Positions 45,658-52,980 of a DNA stretch of 64,000 nucleotides are shown one piece after another; the first letter of the stretch is position 1; each line of letters opens with the position of its first letter. Under the pieces are notes generated by a model. It did no database searches. It was not told where the DNA came from and saw only the letters and a program-made list of their open reading frames with translations. The stretch is from NCBI GenBank assembly GCA_044235645.1, contig JBIIHQ010000006.1, positions 1 through 64,000 of the forward strand. Direction: 5' to 3'. Both the position numbers and the translations under genes were made by a program. This DNA is from OMIW01 sp044235645. Lineage in GTDB: Bacteria; Bdellovibrionota_C; UBA2361; OMIW01.

Positions 45658-46586
45658 TAGTTCTCCTTGACTGCAGAGTTGCCTGGTTCACCGATACTCT
45701 CTTCAATTTCGGGAGCGTGAGCCTCGCTATCCACTCGATGAGGGATGCTATGGAGCTGCTTATGAAATAGCTCCCCCCGAATTACGGCCATCCCGAGATA
45801 CCCCAAAAATAAACCTGGTACAATAATACTTACGACGTGAGACACACGCACGAGGGGCCATCCCCGTCCCCACCGGAGATGGACCAACATACCGAGCAGG
45901 ATCCACGATGCGATCGCGAAGGAAAGGGTCACGTCGGATGGGGGCCGTGCCCGTGTGAATAACGCCCCTACTCCCCCTGAGGCGGCCGATACGGTCATCG
46001 ACGCGAATCCTGTCATCACCAGAAGTCGGTAGAGGGTATCGAGCCGCACGAGGCTCAGCTCCTCGTCCACCGCAGCGGGAAGCTTCATGAGTCGAAGCCT
46101 TCGATCGGCAGCAACCGAAGCAGCAGCGACAATACCGAGCACCGCCAAACACCCCTCGGCAACGATCGCAGAACCGAGGTGAATGAGGATGAGTGCCGAA
46201 GGGATGGCCCCGCCACCAAAGGGAGCGACAGGCTCTCGGGTGACGTGCGAAAGAACACTCATCGCCCCGAGGATCGCGAGACCACCACTTGACAACCAGA
46301 CTCTATCTCGGGGAGAGCGCAGTCCCGCGGCGAAGCACCCCCCTTCGACCAGAGCGAGCACCATAATGTAGTAAGGCGCTGCCCCTTCAAATTGCCCCTG
46401 CGGAGCGGCAAGTATCGCCATCCCCACCCCGATGATAGCTGCAGCCGACAGAAACGCACTGCCCCGCATAACCACCCGCCACCAGCTATTTACTCCTCCG
46501 CGCACTAGAAGGATCGCACCCCCAACCACACCCCCGAGGTAGCCGATAAATGCAGAGACGATCAGGAGATGGGCGAGAAACATCAT
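45657..46586 (-). CDS. HemX/CcsA-like cytochrome c assembly membrane protein
   Basis: The protein has about eight hydrophobic segments and a C-terminal region with the ASWILLGMLVHLRWGRGWP motif typical of CcsA/HemX proteins. Next to hemA these are called HemX and are proposed to modulate HemA levels, or to act in haem delivery for cytochrome c maturation. The start is uncertain: ATG-ATG at 46586/46583 places the first helix correctly, but no ribosome binding site precedes it. The frame is open further upstream into hemE. Confidence 0.75.
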   Translation of the reverse strand: MMFLAHLLIVSAFIGYLGGVVGGAILLVRGGVNSWWRVVMRGSAFLSAAAIIGVGMAILAAPQGQFEGAAPYYIMVLALVEGGCFAAGLRSPRDRVWLSSGGLAILGAMSVLSHVTREPVAPFGGGAIPSALILIHLGSAIVAEGCLAVLGIVAAASVAADRRLRLMKLPAAVDEELSLVRLDTLYRLLVMTGFASMTVSAASGGVGALFTRARPPSDVTLSFAIASWILLGMLVHLRWGRGWPLVRVSHVVSIIVPGLFLGYLGMAVIRGELFHKQLHSIPHRVDSEAHAPEIEESIGEPGNSAVKEN

Positions 46587-46611
46587 ATTGACGATAAGAA
46601 AAAAAGGGGGG

Positions 46612-47667
46612 CTATGCTCCCTCCTGATACCTGAACGCCCGCACCGCTTTGACCACCTCGGCAACTGCCGATATCGGAGTGTGCGGCAATATACCGTGCC
46701 CGAGATTCATGATGTGAGGTTTCGTGATCCGGGCCCCTTCATCAAGAATTCGCGTTGTCTCTTGCCGGACAGTCTCGAGGGGCGCAAAGAGGGTCACCGG
46801 ATCGAGATTACCTTGGAGCGGAAATTGATGATGATACGCGGCATCGGCGGTGGGCAGACCTACCCGCCAATCGACACTGATGGCATCAACTGGCAGCTCG
46901 CGCACTATCTCAGCAAGGCCAAGCCCGCCGAGAGGAAAGTACACGATCGGCACAGAGGTGCCTGTCCGGACTTGAGCAACAACCTGTTCAAGATACGGAA
47001 GCACCTCGGCGCGATACAGTTGTGGTGAACAGACACCAACCCATGAATCAAAAAGCTGGAGCGCAGACACTCCCGCCTCCGCTTGTGCTATGAGATAGGT
47101 TGAAACCATCGAAACGAGCTTTTCCATTAGCTCTCGCCACCCCTGTGGGTCGTTATAGATCAGACCTTTTATCGCCTTTCCCTGCGCTGACTTTCCTGAT
47201 TCGGCGAGGGCGTACCATGCGAGGGTGAACGGGGCACCCGCAAAACCGAAGAGTGGGATGCCACGGGGAGTCAGCGTTGAGACAACGGATCGTATCGCTT
47301 CGAGGGTATAGCCGGTATTTGTATACGGGTCGGGTACAACGAGCCGCGAAATATCATCACGCTGCTGAATTGGATTGCCGATTCGGGGGCCTTCTCCCTC
47401 AACGAAATCGAGCTCAATCCCCATCCCGATAAGGGGATTGAGGATATCCGCAAAAATTATCGCACCGTCGAGATCGAATCGATCAAGGGGTTGAAGAGTC
47501 ACCTGCGCAGCAAGCTCGGGAGTTCGAATGACATCAAGCATCGAGTATTTTTCCCGAACTGCCCGATACTCAGGAAGATACCGGCCCGCCTGACGCATGA
47601 GCCAAACGGGAGGACGCGCTCCCCGAATACCACGAAGCGATGAGATAAGAAGGGAATGAGCGAGCAT
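46612..47667 (-). CDS. hemE: Uroporphyrinogen decarboxylase
   Basis: HemE converts uroporphyrinogen III to coproporphyrinogen III in haem synthesis. It has PVWLMRQAGRYLPEYR with the substrate-binding Arg, the FDLDGAIIFADI region, GFAGAPFTLAWY, and the C-terminal MNLGHGILPHTP motif. The ATG at 47667 has AAGGA about 7 bases upstream and gives a normal 351-residue length. It lies 17 bases after the serS stop, so the genes are probably cotranscribed. Confidence 0.96.
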   Translation of the reverse strand: MLAHSLLISSLRGIRGARPPVWLMRQAGRYLPEYRAVREKYSMLDVIRTPELAAQVTLQPLDRFDLDGAIIFADILNPLIGMGIELDFVEGEGPRIGNPIQQRDDISRLVVPDPYTNTGYTLEAIRSVVSTLTPRGIPLFGFAGAPFTLAWYALAESGKSAQGKAIKGLIYNDPQGWRELMEKLVSMVSTYLIAQAEAGVSALQLFDSWVGVCSPQLYRAEVLPYLEQVVAQVRTGTSVPIVYFPLGGLGLAEIVRELPVDAISVDWRVGLPTADAAYHHQFPLQGNLDPVTLFAPLETVRQETTRILDEGARITKPHIMNLGHGILPHTPISAVAEVVKAVRAFRYQEGA

Positions 47668-47684
47668 GTGAGGATCCTTCGATA

Positions 47685-48968
47685 TCAACCTTCAACCACC
47701 TTCCATAGGGATTCCCCTCCGAGGTAGGGGCGCAATGCTTCGGGCAACCGAATCGAACCATCCTCTTGTTGGTGATTCTCGAGCAGCGCAATCAAGATAC
47801 GGGGTGATGCGACAAGGGTGTTGTTCAGGGTGTGAGGATACACGTTACGTCCATCGCTCTCCTTGTACCGCATCCCGAGACGACGGCTTTGGAAATCGTG
47901 AAACGTCGAGCAGCTATGGGTCTCTCCGTACCCGTTGCGCGAAGGCATCCAGCTCTCGATATCATTTTTGTACACCTGCCCCTTGCCCATATCTCCGGTG
48001 CAGACATCAACGACCCGATATGGCAACTCGAGTAGTCCCAGCAAGATTTCAGCATTTCCAAGCAGCTCGGCGTGCAAGGTGGCACTCTCCTCTGGATCGG
48101 CGGCGCAAATAACAACCTGCTCAACTTTGTAAAACTGATGAACACGATATAATCCAGAGGTATCTTTCCCGTAGCTTCCCGCTTCGCGGCGATAGCATGG
48201 CGAATATCCCGCATACCGTTTTGGAAGTTCCTCCTTGAGTAACATTTCCCCCGCGTGAAACGAGCAGACGGGCACCTCCGAGGTTCCGATGAGATAACTT
48301 TGCGGATCGCGATCATCGAGGCGATAAGCTGCATCCTCATCACCCGGAAGATATCCGGTGCCCATCATCGCTTCGTACTTCACGATGTGAGGGGGATCCA
48401 TCAAGACATACCCCTTCCGATGGAGGAGATCCATCGCAAGTGACATCACCGCGTGTTGCAACCGAACCCCATTCCCGGTCAAAAAGTAGCTTCTGCTTCC
48501 TGCAACCTCAACTCCGCGCTCGATATCGAAGAGGCGGTGAAGCTTGCCGAGGGCTACGTGGTCTCGCGGGGTGAAAGAAAACGTGGGTCGTGCCCCCATC
48601 TCCCGAATACATACATTATCCGCATCAGTTTTTCCGAACGGTACCCGGTCGAGCGGTATTGATGGGATACGAAGCTGAAACGCCCGCCATGCCCCCTCGA
48701 GCTCACGCGATTCCTCAGCAAGCTCCTTGACCCGAGCCGCGAGCTCTTTGACCTCGGCAAGACGTCTGGTTTTCTCATCCCCCTTCAGCGAGCTTACCTC
48801 TTTACTAAATACATTTTGCTGAGCCCGCTGCTGCTCGAAGGCGGTGAGGGTCTCCCGGTAGCGGGAGTCAAGCTCGAGGAATTCGGCGATAGAGATTGAG
48901 ATCCCTTTTCTATCGGCCGCTTGTTGATACGCATCAGGGTGTTGACGAAGGTGGGTAAGATCGATCAT
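47685..48968 (-). CDS. serS: Seryl-tRNA synthetase
   Basis: SerS charges tRNA-Ser and starts the tRNA-Sec route. The 427-residue protein has the N-terminal coiled-coil arm (residues about 30-100), class II motif 2 around SPCYRREAGSYGKDTSGLYRVHQF, and motif 3 near NTLVASPRILIALLENHQQEDGS. Full length. Confidence 0.97.
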   Translation of the reverse strand: MIDLTHLRQHPDAYQQAADRKGISISIAEFLELDSRYRETLTAFEQQRAQQNVFSKEVSSLKGDEKTRRLAEVKELAARVKELAEESRELEGAWRAFQLRIPSIPLDRVPFGKTDADNVCIREMGARPTFSFTPRDHVALGKLHRLFDIERGVEVAGSRSYFLTGNGVRLQHAVMSLAMDLLHRKGYVLMDPPHIVKYEAMMGTGYLPGDEDAAYRLDDRDPQSYLIGTSEVPVCSFHAGEMLLKEELPKRYAGYSPCYRREAGSYGKDTSGLYRVHQFYKVEQVVICAADPEESATLHAELLGNAEILLGLLELPYRVVDVCTGDMGKGQVYKNDIESWMPSRNGYGETHSCSTFHDFQSRRLGMRYKESDGRNVYPHTLNNTLVASPRILIALLENHQQEDGSIRLPEALRPYLGGESLWKVVEG

Positions 48969-49115
48969 AGCGCTCTGTCATTTCTGCTGAGTCGGGGTTC
49001 ACCGTTTTTTTTCTCTCCCGCTTCCGAGATAACAGCTCTGTGGTTATGAAACCTCGGAGGAGTGCGGGTGTAGGGGAAAGAACCTGTATGACATACCACA
49101 CGACCCCCCCGCGGG

Positions 49116-49991
49116 TCACGATTGCGGCTTAAATAACCTCATCAGCGGGTTAAACACCCCGGGAGCAGCCACCAGGAGCCCCCCTCCCCGAAGCGCTTCG
49201 GGGAGCGCAGCGCCACCGTCGTGGTACCACCCCACCTTCGCACCTGCCTCCTGAGCTATGAGAAGTCCTGCCGCCATGTCCCACGGCTGCACATCCTCAA
49301 GGTACCCCTCGAAGGTCCCCTCGGCGACGAAACAGAGGTCAACCGATGCAGCACCACACCGCCGGAGATCCTGACAATGTATCAGGATGGTGCGCACCCG
49401 CTCGAGGAGTGGCTCGAGATTACTCCGCTCGTACGGAAACCCAGTCGCGATAAGCGACTCGGTGAGGGTGGTCCGGTTACTCGTCACGATCTGCTGGCCG
49501 TTGCGATACGCCCCCTTCGAACGGACCGCCTCGTACGTGAGCCCCAGAAAGGGCATCGCCACGATACCGTACTGCATGATTCCTCCGAATCCGAATCCGA
49601 GCGAAATTCCCACAAGAGGAGACCCATGAGCGTAGTTCACGGTGCCGTCGATGGGGTCGAGCACCCACGAACGTGATTCAAGGAGCGCAGGCTCCCCTGC
49701 AATCGAGGTCGTCTGTGCGGACGATTCCTCGGATATTATCGAATCTTCAGGAAAATGGGCGCGGATGATATCAAGAACTATCCGCTCTGATTCGAGATCC
49801 GCGGCGGTCACGACATCACGAGGGTTCTTAAGCCGCTCACCAAGGTCGCCATCCGCCCGCATGCGGACGATCACTTCACCGGCAGCACTCACCGCTGTTC
49901 GAGCGACCCGCCGGACCGCCTCTATATCGGCAAAAGCAGGGTCGGAGGCGAGTTGCCGAGCGAGAATATCATCGAGCATGTCTGAAACCAT
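49116..49991 (-). CDS. suhB: Inositol monophosphatase family protein (SuhB-like)
   Basis: The metal-dependent phosphatase motifs are intact: EESSA (metal Glu), WVLDPIDGTVNYAHG, and the C-terminal WDMAAGLLIAQEAG. Family members hydrolyse inositol phosphate or related sugar phosphates, and SuhB also acts in rRNA transcription antitermination. The 291-residue length is normal. It lies about 150 bases upstream of serS. The exact substrate cannot be read. Confidence 0.88.
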   Translation of the reverse strand: MVSDMLDDILARQLASDPAFADIEAVRRVARTAVSAAGEVIVRMRADGDLGERLKNPRDVVTAADLESERIVLDIIRAHFPEDSIISEESSAQTTSIAGEPALLESRSWVLDPIDGTVNYAHGSPLVGISLGFGFGGIMQYGIVAMPFLGLTYEAVRSKGAYRNGQQIVTSNRTTLTESLIATGFPYERSNLEPLLERVRTILIHCQDLRRCGAASVDLCFVAEGTFEGYLEDVQPWDMAAGLLIAQEAGAKVGWYHDGGAALPEALRGGGLLVAAPGVFNPLMRLFKPQS

Positions 49992-50198
49992 AGGGGGAGC
50001 GGTAACACCGCGGATGGTAGTGCTTTTGGACGATAGTTCTGGCAGATGACCCTACCGATCGCCTCTTCCGAAACTGTAGCACACGGCGGGATAGAGGGGG
50101 AAATATGAACCTGAATCCCGAATAATTGCACGCATCGGTACAAGAGGCGTGAGCGGAGATGAGCGCATCGTGGAAGATGATCGCTCCTGCCTGGCGCG

Positions 50199-51164
50199 TT
50201 AGATCACACCCCATTTCGTAATTCTGAGGCCGGTGGTGTTCCTTCCCCGATATGCAGGTGCCCCCCCTGCTCTATCGTTCACAAAGAGCCCAGAACCTCC
50301 ATCAAATATCACCGCGCTCTCAAAGCCTGCACGCACAAGATCTCGTTGAATCTCCTCCCCGGTCTTGGAACGGGCAACGAGAACAAAACAGTACCCGTCA
50401 CGAATGCCGAGCACGGCGCGCGATGTGCGTCGAAATTGGGTCGCATCGAGCCCAAATCCCCCCTGATTGAACCGCTGACGAAAGCCAAGATCAAAGCTCG
50501 ATACCGGTTGATGCAATTCAACGATAAGCGCCCCACCTCCCATATACGAGGTCACAGTGCGACCCGGTCGATAGTAGGCATCATGTATGGAGGCGAGGTC
50601 GCTTCCTTTCGCGCGACCGATCGCAACGGTTCCGTCGTCGTAAATTGCGATGCCACCTCGCCCGGCAGCCTTGCGCACTCCTTCCGTGTCGAGAAGGCCG
50701 TTTCTGATGATCGGCCCCACGGATTGTTGGTAATCGCCCGCGGTGAAGGTGCCGCTGATTATCAGGGAGCTTCGTGAGCGCGGCTGCAAGGCGAGAGATC
50801 TATCGGGTTCGGGCAGGGCGGGATCGCTGTAAAGCACTGCTGTTCCTCCAGGACGGGCGACGTAACCGGTGTAACCGTGAGCGCGAAGCGTCGCCAGAAA
50901 CGGCGCGTGAGCGGTGCTGCCGAGGCGGGCGGCGATTCCGAGGTCGGGAGCGCTTCGGGTGCGGGTCATCGCGGAGGGCGAAGGGAGTTCCGACACCGGG
51001 GGGGCGGTGAGGGCAATCGTCAACGCTGCCCCCGAGCCGATGATAGTCGAGGCGGTAACGGCCAAGGCAGGCAGAATAAGGGCGGATGACCAGTGACCAT
51101 CGTCGGGGGGAAGGCGCCGCGGCGGGGGTGGTGTGGGCTTGTTGGCCGGAGGGGAAAGAGACAT
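50199..51164 (-). CDS. Phosphodiester glycosidase-like (NAGPA/DUF2233) exported protein
   Basis: The 321-residue protein has a Pro-rich head, one membrane segment (about residues 32-55), and a C-terminal domain with FTAGDYQ, the AVLGIRDGYCFVLVAR strand, and VIFDGGSGLFVND. The FDGG motif is typical of the phosphodiester-glycosidase/NAGPA fold. Such bacterial proteins are usually periplasmic or membrane anchored and act on cell-wall or spore glycans; the function here is unknown. No ribosome binding site precedes the ATG at 51164. Confidence 0.7.
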   Translation of the reverse strand: MSLSPPANKPTPPPPRRLPPDDGHWSSALILPALAVTASTIIGSGAALTIALTAPPVSELPSPSAMTRTRSAPDLGIAARLGSTAHAPFLATLRAHGYTGYVARPGGTAVLYSDPALPEPDRSLALQPRSRSSLIISGTFTAGDYQQSVGPIIRNGLLDTEGVRKAAGRGGIAIYDDGTVAIGRAKGSDLASIHDAYYRPGRTVTSYMGGGALIVELHQPVSSFDLGFRQRFNQGGFGLDATQFRRTSRAVLGIRDGYCFVLVARSKTGEEIQRDLVRAGFESAVIFDGGSGLFVNDRAGGAPAYRGRNTTGLRITKWGVI

Positions 51165-51280
51165 ATATACCCGATATAAGAGCGAATTTCGATGAAACGC
51201 GCCCACAATCAGTCCTCACGATACTGCATATCGAGTGTGGAGGACGGTCGTCTGCGTCACAAGACCCGATTTTAAGAGGG

Positions 51281-51306
51281 ATCCCTATTGCGAGAGAAAT
51301 AGGGAT
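51281..51306. repeat. Perfect 9-bp inverted repeat in a divergent promoter region
   Basis: ATCCCTATT (51281-51289) and AATAGGGAT (51298-51306) form a hairpin with an 8-base loop. It lies between the glycosidase-like gene (minus) and the first of two tandem paralogues (plus), where an operator would sit. No T tract follows. Confidence 0.6.
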
Positions 51307-51400
51307 GAGATACCCGATTTTTCGATATCGATACCGCGGGAGAAGCTTGCGAATGGTTCAATAGGGTGCGATCATTCCTCGTTCTCTTTGTGTAAGGTTC

Positions 51401-51946
51401 ATGGAAGGTTTCAGACCGAAGCTTGATGAGGCTGGAGTATTGCGAGCGCTCGGACAGCTCCGGATTCAGCTGTCGGGGCGACCCCTGTCCCTTTCTCGGG
51501 CACTCGGGGCAACAGTCCTCATCATGCTGAGTTACCTTCCCGAGAAGGCCGACTCGCGGATAGTCGAGAAAGGACGCCTGCTTCAGGAAGCACTTGGCAC
51601 AAATCCTGTCATCGGGCCCGATTCGAGACTGCCGGATATTCTCCTGCGCTTTCTCGGCGGTCATAGAGTCAATCTCCCCCTGCTTGAGGGTGAGCTGGTG
51701 AGAGCTTACGTCAGCCTCCTCTCATTCGAGGAGCTGGAAGAGTTCGCACGAGTTCTTCTCAATGAAAGAAGGGGGTTGATCACCGGGTCGAAGAGCCGCG
51801 ATGGTGAAGATGAGCTCTTCGAGGGGATGTTCGACTCGTTGTACAGCTCCCCGTTTCCTGACGAGGCGAGTGAAGAGGAGAGGAGAGAATCGCTCCTTGG
51901 CTTCGTGCAAGTGAACATCATCCGAGCCCGAACCCTTCCCCGCTAG
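51401..51946 (+). CDS. Unrecognised 181-residue protein, paralogue of the next gene
   Basis: The protein is alpha-helical and acidic with no membrane helix or signal. Residues about 60-125 align with the next gene: SRLPDILLRFLGGHRVNLPLLEGELVRA here against SPLPELLVRL...EIEFLESELLRA there, followed by LEEFARVLLNER against LVDLARELLREK. I recognise no known family. TAAGG sits 3 bases before the ATG. The gene ends just before its own hairpin terminator (51963-51993). Confidence 0.65.
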   Translation: MEGFRPKLDEAGVLRALGQLRIQLSGRPLSLSRALGATVLIMLSYLPEKADSRIVEKGRLLQEALGTNPVIGPDSRLPDILLRFLGGHRVNLPLLEGELVRAYVSLLSFEELEEFARVLLNERRGLITGSKSRDGEDELFEGMFDSLYSSPFPDEASEEERRESLLGFVQVNIIRARTLPR

Positions 51947-51962
51947 GGCTTCGAAATCACCC

Positions 51963-51993
51963 AAGGCACCTACCACAAAGCGTACGGTGCCTT
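51963..51993 (+). terminator. Rho-independent terminator after the first paralogue
   Basis: A perfect 8-bp stem (AAGGCACC with GGTGCCTT, 15-base loop) is followed by a long CT/T-rich tract ending in TTTTTT. Confidence 0.8.
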
Positions 51994-52194
51994 TCTCTCT
52001 TTTTTCCTCCGTGTACTCCTCCTCCCCCATGCAACCTGTCCGTTTAAGGAGCTGGTGATGACGTCTCTCCTCACGCGACCCGTCCCTCAGTAATAATGGT
52101 GAAGGCACGGGCCTATGTAGAGCGAAACAGCCAGCTGGAAATATTGTTCTCGATCCAAAAGGGCGGTAGGATAGGAGGACCACGAAAGGTTTTT

Positions 52195-52776
52195 ATGCAA
52201 ACCTCACTGACCCATGCTCAATGTGAGATTGCTCGCGGCAGGGCTTCCTTTAATCAGGCGCCGTTCGTGCTCGCGACGGTGGTTCAGAGGGCACTCGTTG
52301 CTCTGACGGACTCGGCAGACGAAATCGACTACCTCGTTGAAAGGGAGGCGGTTCGGCTGAGGGCCTGTATGCAGAAGTTGAGCGAGGAGGGTCAGCCGAT
52401 CAGAGTGGACCCTGTTTCGCCGCTTCCGGAGCTACTGGTCCGTCTCGTCTATAGGGGACCCCAGCTTGACGGCGAGGAGATCGAGTTTCTCGAATCGGAA
52501 CTCCTCCGGGCTCATGCGCACCTATGCGCGGCTGGGCAGCTGGTGGATCTGGCCCGCGAGCTGCTGAGGGAGAAGACACTTCTCGATCAAAGGCTTGAGC
52601 GGATAGAGCCAACCTGGCAAGGAGGGTTCGCTTCGTATCTTGCCCAGCTCGCCCACAACTCCCAGCCTCTCCATCCAAGGCTGGATCATGAAGAGCACAT
52701 TGAATCACTGGTCGCATTCGCGGGTGAAAACAGCTGTCTTCGAAGATGGCTGGACAGTGAAGAAGGTTCTCTCTGA
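52195..52776 (+). CDS. Unrecognised 193-residue protein, paralogue of the preceding gene
   Basis: The protein is helical and rich in Glu/Arg/Leu with a C-terminal Leu/Ser/Glu segment. Its central 65 residues align with the preceding protein, while the N- and C-termini differ. I chose the ATG at 52195 because AAAGG lies 5 bases upstream; the frame is open to 52096 without support. It is followed by a hairpin and then by the penicillin-binding protein gene. Function unknown. Confidence 0.65.
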   Translation: MQTSLTHAQCEIARGRASFNQAPFVLATVVQRALVALTDSADEIDYLVEREAVRLRACMQKLSEEGQPIRVDPVSPLPELLVRLVYRGPQLDGEEIEFLESELLRAHAHLCAAGQLVDLARELLREKTLLDQRLERIEPTWQGGFASYLAQLAHNSQPLHPRLDHEEHIESLVAFAGENSCLRRWLDSEEGSL

Positions 52777-52786
52777 ACTCGGAAAC

Positions 52787-52812
52787 TGGCACCGAAATTA
52801 CCTTCGGTGCCA
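52787..52812 (+). terminator. Hairpin after the second paralogue
   Basis: TGGCACCGAA (52787-52796) pairs perfectly with TTCGGTGCCA (52803-52812) around a 6-base loop. The loop-proximal arm resembles that of the terminator after the first paralogue (GGCACC), but no T tract follows, so termination here is less certain. Confidence 0.6.
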
Positions 52813-52980
52813 TCCCTTACCTCCATCTTGGCTCGTGCGTTCACCCCTTCTGTCGCTCGAACGCGCTTGAACCGCACCAACGGACTGTTCCTCTCATTAC
52901 CAGGAGCCTCTCTGTGTGACGAGGTGATTCCCGCCCTCCCGATATTCCACCCCCACTCCCCTCGTGCTACCATCCGCCGC

